The translations under genes were made by a program, and so were the position numbers. DNA of 64,000 bases, from NCBI GenBank assembly GCA_029962745.1, contig CM057162.1, positions 21,410,932-21,474,931 on the forward strand. Direction: 5' to 3'. The notes beneath the pieces are model-generated. The model worked only from the letters and a program-made list of their open reading frames with translations, was not told the DNA's origin and made no database searches. The stretch is from Echinometra lucunter (Eukaryota > Echinodermata > Echinoidea > Camarodonta > Echinometridae). Of this stretch, positions 1-12,400 are shown one piece after another. Position 1 is the first letter of the stretch. Every line of letters starts with the position of its first letter.

Positions 1-336
1 AGGAAAAAATAGAAATACATCATTAAGGAAAGGCGAGAGGATATATAATGCTTTGTTTTCCTTTTCTGTCAGCTGATCTCCCCGCTACCTGATTTTGGTT
101 ATACTGTTCGCTGACTGTTCGTGCACATTGTGTAGTGCTGCTTGTGGTCATGAATGTGTGTTGACGACTTTTCACCAGAGCACTTAACAGAGTTTTTCAC
201 AAAATTGCCTACGCAACAGTGTCCAACAGAAATGCCACCCCCCCCCAGCCATAGCAAAGACCATAATAGCCTGGCTCTTTACTGTTAATAGTGTTTATAG
301 TGTTTAATATTTCAATAACTTTAACTATTTTTGCAG
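1..336. other. Intron, 5' flank of first visible exon
   Basis: I see no exon here. The last 20 bases form a pyrimidine-rich tract ending in tttttgcag, the acceptor of the exon at 337. A short C tract lies near 239-247. Confidence 0.6.
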
Positions 337-453
337 TTTGTGGACCAAACCAAGTTGCCTGCATCTATGACAACGCCATATGTATCAACGTAAGCAATGT
401 ATGCGATGGAGAAAGTGATTGCCCCTTTGGTACTGATGAATTTGACTGTGCAG
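337..453 (+). CDS. LDLa exon (alpha-like), first visible exon
   Basis: The exon is 117 bp between ttgcag and gtaatag, phase 1 on both sides. It reads VCGPNQVAC...[17 protein letters not shown], with six cysteines and a complete calcium signature. It is the most diverged of the alpha exons and has no second copy in the window. A methionine at 291 upstream gives an ORF with a hydrophobic start, but that stretch is the polypyrimidine tract of the intron, so I treat the exon as internal. Confidence 0.88.
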
Positions 454-3402
454 GTAATAGTCTTACAATCTTAAACCCTTCTACATAGTTCACAAATATG
501 CACGGCCATCTCAAGAACTACTTGAAGTATGACCTTGAAACTCTGTGCCAGTATGCATCACCATGGGAAGAGGATCATATTAGATTTGGGGATACATGTA
601 TGTACATGAAGGTCCAAGATCACAAAGGTCATTTCCAACATTTCAGGGTTTAGACTTGTTAACACAGTTATTTATGAACTTCAAATACAGTGCTAGCATG
701 CATCACCAGATAAAGACAATCTGATTGAAATGTCAAAGGTTAAATATGATTGAGACTAATTTGCATGAAATTAGAGATATGTTAGCACTGTATTAAACTA
801 TTTGAATGCATGGCTACATGTGGACAAAGTGATCAGGCTTTGGGGTATGTCAAAGATAAAATTTGATAGAGGTCAGTACATGCATGAAATTAAGGATATG
901 TTAGCAGTACATGTAGAAGGGGCAAAATGATCAGACTTTTGAGTTTGTCTGGCCAAAAGTCAGAGGTCAAAGAGGTCAGTTAACATGTGATATATGTTGG
1001 GTTTTTTTAGCGAGGTCCGGCTGTACATCAAGCAGAAGCATAAAAGAAACACAGTCACATTCATCTTGTTTATGTTCTTTTTTTTTCAGTTTGTGGAGAC
1101 GACCAATTTGCCTGTTACTATGACAACACCACATGTATCTATGCATACGATATATGTGATGGGTATGAAGATTGCCTATATGGCAGTGATGAATTCAACT
1201 GTTCAGGTAGTAATCTTTTTTCAATCTACAATGAATTTCAATTAATGATATATTGGGGAGGTTTCATACATGATGCAGAACAGTGGTTGAAATAAATGTC
1301 TCATGTGGTCGCTCCCATAATTAACTCAACTCAGAACATATTAGAGATACTGAAGGTTTACTTCTAAAATTCTAAAGTAGTAGTAGTAGTAGTACTAATA
1401 TCGTTTGTTATTATTATTATTATTGTTATCATTATTTTGGGCTGTCTGGCGCACCGGATAGTTGGCAAAATTAACCGCTATACAGAGAATTGTATTACAT
1501 AATATCAACCTTTCGCTTTCCACCAGCACCAAATTGGCAAAATTAAGCATTTGCCAAGCTCTGCTTGGTGAAGAGCAGTAGGTTGTTTTCATTCAGGATT
1601 AGGAATCATGTTTGGCTTAACATGCAGATTTTCCATGGGAGCGATTGTGGCCGGAGTAAAATATATGGTACCTGATTGTCTGTCTACTCAGCTGCGTCTT
1701 ACATTGAGAACGGACGCTATTTTGGCTGAGAACCGTTCTTGTTTTCAACATGACAGAGAATTTGTCCGGATTTGAGCATACACACACGACACGCTCAACT
1801 TATGGTCATGTCTTTGGTTGCGAAAACTCCTGAGTATAATATATGATACATGTAGTTGATAATTCTTCTTTCATTTGATGCCTTGCTCACCAAAGTTGGA
1901 TCATGGATGATTGAGCATGGACTGGTGTTGAAAAGCATCCAAGACTGCCCTTGCCCCATGCAAATGGTGTGTACTTACATGTATTATTGTAATTAGATAT
2001 TCAGAGTCACCTACTTGTGGGAGGGGTAACCTACTTCTGTAGGTATCAGTGCAAGCAGTGAACATAAAGATGATTGTTTCTTCTCTGTTTCTGCATTTAA
2101 CAGTTTGTGGAGATGACCAGTATTCCTGTGACTTTGACCCTTTCACATGTTTCAATACAACCGATATATGCGATGGGATATACGATTGCCCAGGCGGTGG
2201 TGATGAATATAACTGTACAGGTAGGAATCTTTCACTCAAGATTCACATGCATGTAGAAAGAAATGATGAATTTAACTTACATCAAACAAAAGAGAAGAAC
2301 AGGGAAGTTTTGTTCTTGTTTTTTTTTATTTATTTGGTTGTTTGTTTGTTTCATTGTTATTTTCTGAAAAGTTGCTAGAGGTCAAATTCACATTTGGCAA
2401 CTCCTTGATGAGCCTTATGAACATTTCTGCCACTTCTTCAGTACTATGAATCGTCATAAATCCATTGGGTACTGAATTCTTTCATTGCGTCCTGTACATA
2501 ACTGCAGGAGGCATTTGGTTCCTGTAGGCAGTAGGTTCATAATCATTTTTGTCTTCTTTTAGAAAATATTTCGTACTACTTGTGCCTTTGATATGTAATT
2601 GGACACATGGCTTTACACACCAGCTGTATTATTATTAACCTGTCACTATGAGTGAACGACATATTTTACTATTCTATCCAAAGGGTGTTTTGCCTGTCCT
2701 GGAAGCTCTGTATGTCTGACTGACCTTCAAGTCTGTGACTTCCACAACGATTGTGTAGGAGGGGAAGATGAAGCAGAGAGCCTCTGTAACCATTCTCGAT
2801 ACATCAGTAAGTCTCTTAACTATGCAAAGAGAAGCTTGAGTTCTGGGAAGGGGGAAATATAGTTTTCATGTCAGTTAGGAAGAATATAGAAAAAAGGTCC
2901 CCTAGAATGGATTGCTCTTCAAATGCCTTCATATTGGAAATATGACAAGAAAAAAGTTTGGGCCGAACATTGATGCCACATTTGTGTGTATTCCTGTATT
3001 CTCGTTTCTGTGTGCAGTGCAGGTACCTTTTAGGGAAAAGTTAGTGGATTTCTTATAAATTTGATTAACCCCTTATCTCACACTGGACATGTGTATTTAT
3101 GTAGAACTAATTTAACTTTCCTAATTTCTTTGGACCTGTTTCTCTCTCATTATTATCACATCACCAGAACTTTAGTTTATCTTCAAGGGTTGGTACAGGC
3201 ATGCCATGGTAAACTGCATTATTAATGCAGCAGGGTGTGTGAAGGAGAGTGTGTGTGTGTCAGGGTGTGTGCGTGTACTAAGTGAAGGGCAAATGAGGAT
3301 GGATGATGCAGCTACATGTAAGGACCTACACATTATATGCCTTACCTGTGTGTGTATTAGATAAGATTAAAAAAAAACTAAATTGAATTGAAAAGCACTT
3401 CT

Positions 3403-3453
<51 letters not shown>

Positions 3454-6400
3454 GCCTAGCTGGTATTCAGGTACAGTAGATGTGGACCCCCCCCCCTTCT
3501 GAAAATCTGCCCTGACAACATACCCACTGCAAGATATGCAATTAGAAATAACTTCTCTTATTTCTTCTACATGTCTCTCTCTCTGTTTTTTGTAATAGTT
3601 TTCATTTATTTTGTGCTTTATCTGTCTAATACCAGGTGTCCACTAAGGCACGGACAAGTAGATCTAGTAAATCCGCATTCATTCGGCAACCTTTCCGCAT
3701 ATTCTTGAAAGATTCCGCTCACTGTCTCAACCATTTCTAAACACTTCCCCACGTTTCCGCACTTTCCGGATAGGGAAAAATTTCCACATCCATTTAGGTC
3801 TCGACTAAAATTTGGATGCGGAAATGAACTTCCGTACACCTTCGGCACTTTGTCTGCATTGACTTGCGGACATCCGCAGGACATCCCGCCTTTCCTTAAC
3901 ACTTCCGCAAACTCTCCTGACAGCCTCCGCGAGGAGGGCAGCTACCACTATGAACATGACGGACAAAGAAAGCGGACAAAATAAACAACCCCTCATTCTA
4001 CCCTTCACAATGGTTCTGGTAGTCAAAAGAACATCCCTTCACTGCTATTGTCTAAAATGTGTGGAACATGTGTCACATGCATATTCACCTGGAACTACAT
4101 TATTAAACATAATAGCTGTGAAGGGATGTTCTTTTGACTACCAGAACCATTGTGAAGGGTGGAATGAGAGGTTGTTTATTTTGTCCACTTTCTTTGTCCG
4201 CCATGTTCATAGTGTACGCGAAGACAAGCTGAAGCCAGGCGGAATGTTTTAGGATAGCTCGGAACCGATTAGGTGAGTGCGTGGAGCGGCTGAGGACATA
4301 ATGCGGTCATGACACGGAAGGGTTAAGAGCTTGATGCCCAAATAGCATCATATTAGGAAGATAGGTTAAAGGCTTATATTGTAATGACTGTAATTTGATG
4401 ACAGAATAACACTCCTACTATGAAAAAAGCCAGTGTATATTTTTCCTCCCTCGCTGTGCTCGCTTGTATGATATTTATATCAGGCTGGTCAAGGAAAGCA
4501 AACGAATTTGGCCAGCAAGGTGACCGAATCCACAATTCAGATTATCTTATAGGCCCATAGTATATTTTGATAACAAATTATGATTTTTAAGCTGAAAAAA
4601 GTGTACATCTTTTCTCGCTCGATGCGCTTGTTCATATCATATTTAGATACAAGATGGTTTAGGACCGTAAACAAATTCAGCGAGTGAATATTCTCAAATA
4701 TATTTGAGGCCCGTGTATTTGGATGACAAGTATCGTTAAAATAGTGTGTTTTTCCTCACTCACTTCACTCGTAGTATTTAGAAACGGTAATATTGGATCA
4801 GCGAGGTGCCAAAATAGAGTCATATTCGGCAGCGAGGTAACCAAATATATCATGCATATATCCTTTTTCCTATGCCTACGATATCTACAATGTATTTTCA
4901 TGACAAAATAACACCTTTTTCATGTCTTTTATAACAAGATGTATTTTATGCTTGCTCACTTTGCTCGCTTGCAAAACTTTAGAGGGGTGGTTCAAAATCT
5001 AGAAATATAATCTCCCCCCCAAAAAAGGAAGCCCGTAGCCTGTGAATATTACATTAAAGGAATAAAGATCTGCAACTGCAATATCGTTTGAAATAATCTC
5101 TTGTGGTTTGTGGAAGGGGGTTGATTAGACTTCAGAATTCAGCTTAACTTTTGGAAAATGTAATCCTTGCACCCTGAACAATTAAAAATGTTCTAGCGGC
5201 ACCCCTGTCTCTATGCTCCTTTCCTTAGTCGATTCATGTTTTACCCCCCCCCCCCTTGTTGAATAATTCTGGCTACGCCAGTGCATATGAGAACAACACG
5301 AAGTCGGCACCTAATTTATAACCTTGCATTATTTCCTCATGTTGTCCACATATCTTCATGGTTGTCGGAAGGTCTTCCAGATTGTCCTCGTCCGTGATTT
5401 TGTCCCTCTTGGTGTGATCCTAGATGTGACCATGCTGTGTTGCTGCGATCAGCTTTTTTCCACGGCATTTCGCGCCCTTCCCGATTGACTCCTAGGACAC
5501 TCCCAAGTATGTCTGCGGTCAATAAGCAGAGGCTCTTAGTAATGTCCTAGGAAACCACTTTTTCCCGTCTGCCGTGGACAGCATGCCGAAATGACATAAT
5601 TTGCTTCCGCAACCCTTCCTAGTCGGTGCTCTAGTAGACGCCAGCCCTAAACAACACACTTACTGTACTATGTGATCAATGATTCTAAATTATTTTAAAA
5701 TTTGTTCTGTCTGTCTCTCTTTCTTTTTTTTTATTTGTTAGCTGATACATGTAGTCAGGCACACAGTGATTGGCAGACCTTCAGATTTCTGTATGATATG
5801 CTATTCTAAATTCAATTCGTTTTCTTCTGTCTGCCATTCCTTAGCTGAAGTTCCGGTTGCCATTGGAGAATGGTTGGACTTTGCCCATGGCTACATCAGA
5901 GAGAGGCATCTTGGACGCCATACACCAGCAAGCACCTTCTATGACTTTGAGCACTATGTGTTCAACAGCGATCCTGGGACAACACTTTATCTTGAAATAC
6001 AGGTAAACCTTAAATATGTTTACATGTTTCTTGAAACCTCTATACAGAGATCATTTCATGGCCCGAATGCACAAAACCATGGTTCATACCTCCATAAGCA
6101 TACCATTGGCAATTCCTCTCGTCCAATGGATGAGCAATATTACATTTATTCATACTTGGTTTAGTCCACGGCAGAGGTTCAAACCAAGATTCAACCCATT
6201 GGTTGAGATAGACGTCTTTTGTGAATCTGGGCCTATATCCTAGGATCATACATGTACTCTCTCGTAAGTTTTATGTCAAATAGAGTGCAGGACATATAAA
6301 TATATATTCTACTGTGCTGCAACAGCTGAATAAGCTAAGATTAGTAGTTGAATGAAGCGATGTACTTTAAGTTTAACCTTTTTCAGCACGATTTCCTATC

Positions 6401-9400
6401 AGTATTATACCCTGGACCCTGAATCAATTTATTTTTGAACATGCAGAATTAGAAGCTACATTTTTTTAGCATGTCCAGCCACTTCTAAGAAATTATAATT
6501 CAAGGTCATATTTCGTATATTATAAAATTGGAAAATTATTTAATGTTAAAATACTTTTCAAAGATATGTATAGAATTATTATTTTGTAAGTTGTCGTTGA
6601 TTTTAATATCTACTATATGTTTTATGTACTGTTATGTTTCTGGGTTTGTTAATTGACCCCTTATAATTTACATTTGAGTTGTACTGAAAACAAAAAAAAC
6701 TGTGAATAAACGAATGTTAATCTGAATATGAATGTGAATTCCTAACCTGACTTACATGTATCTTGGGTTTAGGGTTAAAACTTGAATGATCTCTAAAGTG
6801 TGATTTCCTCATATCTCATGGGTGAGTCATTCCATATTAAAGTGAGCTATAGTGAGAGAGACAGGCTGCAACCTTGAGAGATAATGGAGAATAATTCAAT
6901 ATGAAATTTTTGTGTACAAACATATGGAGAGTTGTCCATAAAACCTGCCATTTTCAAGAAATATTGCCAGTTTGAGGATTGCCAATAGAATTTAATAAAC
7001 GATTTTGATTTTTTAAAATAAATTGCTTCTCTCTATCCTGTCTTTTCATTACAATTAACTTGTCTCAGGGGTTTCCTTTCCTTTAAGAATATCTTTAATC
7101 TGTTGAGCCCCAATTTATTTGATTTAAGTATTGCATGCATGTTTCATACCCCTGTGCCCTAGTTATCTCAGCAGGTTAAAGTTGATAATATGATTTGAAT
7201 CTTGAATTCAGGATTTTACTGTAAATCTGACGGGACCTCTCCTATCCCTGGTAAGCGTCTTGGCTGGATATGGCTCAGACCCAACAGACTATGAAGCAGC
7301 CCGAGGATACCTTGATGGATATGGGAATGTACTAAGCGTCAGCAATAGCACAAACTTTTCACTGGCCAGTAATACAGGCTATCTCCTGATAGCTGTGCCA
7401 CAAGCTGTCTATGGATCATTCTATATTCAGTTCAGAGTCACGGCTGTTGGTAAGAATGAACCGAAAGCTTATGCCTGGGGGGCTGGGGAGGGGAAGACTT
7501 CACTACATCGTTGAACAGAACACAAATACCTGACTGCAGAAATAGGGGAAAGATGAGCAGTAGTAAAGGCCATCTACTGAATGCTGTCTACAAGTAATTC
7601 TATATCCAGTTCAAAATCACAACTAATATTGAGAAACATAATGGAATTCAGAGAAGTCTATGGAATATTTTGTTTTAGAAAAGGGATGGGAGATTCCACA
7701 TGGAAAATGAAAATTTTGACAGCATTGTCCCTCCCAATTACAGTGAAATACCTAATGGCAGACAAAAGTGATTATCAGCAGTAAAGGCTATTGTTGATTG
7801 CTGTACCAAGTGCTTTTTATGTTTCCTTCTAGATGTATATCCAATTCAGAGTTACTGCTATTGGTAAGGAACAAAAGACAAGTTCATGGAAGATTCCAAT
7901 TTGGAATGAAAGTAATGATTTTAATGTATGTATTGTTGGTAATGGATGTGCATCATGTAGTAGGCCCTGCTTTAGGAAGTCCTTTTATTTCAGTAGAGAA
8001 GTACAGTTTGTATTTGAATTGTCATTTCTCTTTAGCATCTACATCTACTCTACATGTATCTTTGGTTATTTGTAATGTGCTGTTACTACTGTTACCAGAC
8101 AGCCCAATGAACTTGTCCAAGTATTTCGTTGCCTCCCTCTGCTTCTCTTTCCCTCAGTCTTGTCAGTATTCTGTTTTCTTTACCTTCTCCCCTCATGTTA
8201 TGCCCAACAAAGTGAAATTGTCTTTTCCTTATGATGTTATGGAGGCATCTACCAACACATGCCCTATCAAGTACTTCCTTGTTTGATATTCTGTCAGTCC
8301 AAGATATCCTCAGCATCCTATTCAAGAATCACATTGCTGCTGCTTGAATTCTGATTTATTCAGTGTGCAGGGTGCTGTTGCATAAAGACTTGCTATCATA
8401 GTAACTTTGCCATCAGTGGTAACTACCATGGTAACTTGCTCAACAGCCAGTCAAAGTCAAGCATTCCATTAAAATTACCATTGATGGCAAAGTTACTGTA
8501 CTAGCAAGTATCTGCAACAGCACCCAGCTCTCACAGCCTACATATTTCTCTATACAGAAGTAATATTTGAAGCTTACATGTATACACGTATCTCTGATAG
8601 AGTTTAGAGGTTCAGAACATCAGAAGTTCAGCTCTAAATAGTTTTTGATGACTGGTTCTCCTTTGAATGTGATTTCACACCATTGCTTACCAGTGTTCTT
8701 TCCTTTTCTAGCATGCGAGGGCACAGAAATACCATGTGTGGGCTCACCTCACTGCTATGACTGGTACAATGAGACATGTGATGGAGAAATACAGTGTCTG
8801 GATAGCAAAGAGGATGAATTTGGATGTGATGGTAAGAAAGAAACTTAAACGTAGTGATGAGGAGATGGAAGAGAATGGTAATGATGAGAAGAAAGAAGAA
8901 GTGGTGGATGATAATGATGATGATGCTGATGGTGTTAATGATGATGATGATGACAGTGGTATAAATGATGATGATAATGATGATGATTTTGGTGTTGATG
9001 ATGCCAAGGAGGAGGAATATGATGGGGAGGAGGATTGTGATGGTGAGGATATGGTGATAATGATGAAGATGGTAATGGTGATGTTATTGATGATGATGAT
9101 TATGACGATGCTGGATTCCTGAAAGAAAATATTTTGGCATGTGTTTACAAAATTTACAAAAGTTTAGCCAATATAAATGTAGGACCTCCCGTTCAAAACA
9201 AAGTGCAATACCTCATTTCACTGACCTTCTTAATCATCAATGACTTTTATAAGCCATTTGTTAAACTCAATGTCAGTTTTATCTTGTAAAGTTTTATTAT
9301 TGTATTTTGGTAACCACGCCAACTTTTTAACTTTTTAACTTTTTAACTATTTAACTTTTTAAACTTTTAGTAAACTGCTGATTTGTTCTATTCTCACATG

Positions 9401-12400
9401 TTATACTTGATTTTTTATATAATGTGAGCACATACATTTCACCCTTCTGGCTGCAGCATGTGCATCTTGTTTGTATTCTGCCATGTCTGCATTTTTTTCA
9501 AAATAAACCATGAATTGATTGATGATGATAGTGATGGTACATGTAATTGTGGTGTTTTGTGACTTCCTTCACAATGATAACTTGTTCAGTGACACATTTG
9601 ATGGAGAAACCAAATGTTTGGAAAGTTAAAGAAGATGAATATAATAAAAGAAGTTAAGACAGAATTAGAAGCATTGCCATGGTGATAGTGATCATAATTG
9701 TGAGGAGAAGGAAGAAGATGCCATACGTAAGATGCATCTGCAAGTATTCCAAGCATTTCTATAGTAAAGATTAAGAATAATCATGATTTATTATTGTATT
9801 GATGGTGATGATGAAAGTGATGATGCTGTTGATTATGATGATAATGATAATGATTATGGTCACATTCATGATGACAGATGGCAGTGATGATGATGATGCT
9901 AAAGTTTATGATGATGATTATGATTATGATCATGTTGATGATTGATGGTGTTGATGATGATGATGGTAATGATATTGAAAATGATGGTGATGGGGTTGAT
10001 GTTGAATATGATGATGGCATTGATGTTGAATATGATGATGGCATTGATGTTGAAGATGATGGTAATGATGATGATGGCATCGATGTTGAGTGTGTTGATG
10101 TTGAATATGATTACGATGATGGGGATGATGGCGTTCTTGATGTTGAAGATGATGATGATGGTGTTGATGTTGAAGATAATGTTGATGTAGAAGATAATGA
10201 TGGCATTGATATTGAATATGATGATGATCATGATGATGGCATCGATGTTGAATAAAATGATGGTGTTGATGTAGAATATGATAAGTGTGTTGATGTTGAA
10301 TATAATAATGATGGTTGCATGGATGTTCGATATGATAGTCCGTGGGCCAGAGGGGGCTACCGTGCACCCCCCCCCCCCCCCGACCCTCCGTCTTGTGTAT
10401 CATTTTGTTCGTTAGTTTCTCTAGTGTCCGAAAAATGAATGTTTCCAGGAATAAACCTCAAATGCATTATGTTTTTTAAGCCATTCTTTAAATCAATGTC
10501 AAAATCCACGTTTTTCAAATTTTGACCCTTTTCTTCAGGTATGCCATTTTTAAAGATTTTAAATGGGCTCTATCTCAACCAAAATAGGATCAATTTAGTT
10601 GAACTTTCTATCATATAGTCTTCATCTCATTAGCAATCAACATGCAAAATTTTATATTATCATTCTCATATGCAAATTAGGTCATAAAATTTGCATATCA
10701 TTAAATATGGAGATTTCCTGTTTCAAATATTTTCAAAAATCGATTTCAAGTATTATTTTCTTTTTCATGCACTACCAATAATATATTTTCTGCCAAACAT
10801 CACATAATTCTCTTCATCTATATCTCTACTTATGGAAAAATGATGTTTCCAAGGTCACATGTCCCCTAGGCTATGTTTCCAGCCCCTTTTCCAACTAAGG
10901 TCAAGGTACTTTTTTCGAGGTTTTTGCCTGTTTTTCAGGTTCCAGCTATGGAACGTACCTGAAATGTCCAGTAGATATTACCAAAACTTCATTAATTATT
11001 CAGTAATGCTTTTTCCTTGTTAGTAGAAGGCCACTACATGTTTTCTTTTTAATAAATATAGTTTTTTTTTTACTGCTGTACCCATTATTAATATAACATG
11101 AATAGCATATAAGTGAACGTCAATATTGTGTTATGTATTTATCCATCTATTTTGGATGACTATGTGAGCAGTTGTTATTCCTTTGATAATTAGAAACATA
11201 GTTATTAGTTAGAAGCTGAAGCCAATAATTTTCTAAATCAATTGGCCTGTAATACCACCACTATTTAATACATATTAAGTATAACATATGTTTAGCCTTC
11301 ATTTCCAGCCCATATTCTGTGATGTTCTGATACGAATTCATGAGTAACTTAACCCATAGTATAGTCAGCGGTTTCAATAGGAGATATTACATGTACGTTG
11401 TATTAATAACTCAGTAGAAGAAATCACTAGTATGAAATGACAGTTTATGGTATCTTTCAATCAAGCATAATATCAATCAGAGAAATGTTATTAGTCTATA
11501 CATCCAACCCTCACTGTAGTCTAGATAACAGCCGATTCACGATAATGTGTTAATACCACACTTCAAAATAGTCTTACATGTTATGAACCTATATGTATCA
11601 TGCATCCTTATTATTACACATCCATTTTGCATCCATACTGCATTAGCAATTTTTCAGAGATTGAGACTGAATGAAAGAATGTCAATACATGCATGAAATT
11701 AAGGATATGTTAGCAGTACATGTAGAAGGGGCAAAGTGATCAGACTTTTGAGTTTGTCTGGCCAAAAGTCAAAGGTCAAAGAGGTCAGTTAACGTGATAT
11801 ATGTTGGGTTTTTTAAGCGAGGTCCGACTGTACATCAAGCAGAGGCATAAAAGAAACACAGTCACATTCATCTTGTTTATGTTCTTTTTTTTTTCAGTTT
11901 GTGGAGACGACCAATTTGCCTGTTACTATGACAACACCACATGTATCTATGCATACGATATATGTGATGGGTATGAAGATTGCCTATATGGCAGTGATGA
12001 ATTCAACTGTTCAGGTAGCAATCTTTTTTAAATCTACAATGAATTTCAATTAATGATATATTGGGGAGGTTTCATTCATGATGCAGAACAGTGGTTGAAA
12101 TAAATGTCTCATGTGGTCGCTCCCATAATTAGCTCAACTCAGAACATATTAGAGAAGGTTTACTTCTAAAATTCTAAAGTAGTAGTAGTAGTAGTAGGAG
12201 TAGTAGTAGTAGTAGTAGTAGTACTAATATCGTTTGTTATTATTATTATTGTTATCATTATTTTGGGCTGTCTGGCGCACCGGATAGTTGGCAAAATTAA
12301 CCGCTATACAGAAAATTGTATTACATAATATCAACCTTTCGCTTTCCACCAGCACCAAATTGGCAAAATTAAGCATTTGCCAAGTTCTGCTTGGCGAAGA

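Larger units (their letters stand above)
2807..5844. other. 3.0-kb intron between gamma and CUBL, unit A
   Basis: It holds (TC)n at 3409-3450, the 269-bp MITE listed separately, and C-rich runs near 3487 and 5244. The part from 5280 to 5640 is well conserved in unit B, and a 61-codon minus-strand reading frame there has no recognisable motif. I see no further exon. Confidence 0.6.
872..10340 (+). repeat. Tandem segmental duplication, copy A
   Basis: This stretch of about 9.5 kb aligns with 11680-21860 from a shared start at 'tcagtacatgcatgaaatt' to a shared end inside GAT-rich arrays. It carries exons alpha, alpha', gamma, CUBL (two exons) and delta. Substitutions and indels are spread through it and no gap separates the copies, so it looks like a real duplication. 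It differs from copy B by a missing beta exon, a 269-bp MITE at 3946-4214 and small indels. About 1.3 kb of unrelated DNA (10341-11679) separates the copies. Confidence 0.85.

Noticed and set aside
291..488. ORF starting with a signal-peptide-like hydrophobic stretch before the first LDLa
   Set aside because: The hydrophobic part is the T-rich acceptor tract ending in ttgcag, and the exon has the same phase-1 acceptor as the internal alpha exons. It remains a weak alternative for a true first exon.
5337..5522. 61-codon minus-strand ORF conserved in unit B (16863-17048)
   Set aside because: Conservation is explained by the recent duplication of the whole segment. The protein has no recognisable motif.
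9878..10255. 125-codon Asp/Glu/Val repeat ORF
   Set aside because: GAT repeats lack stops in every frame. Both strands and other frames are also open, and no splice sites join it to the gene.
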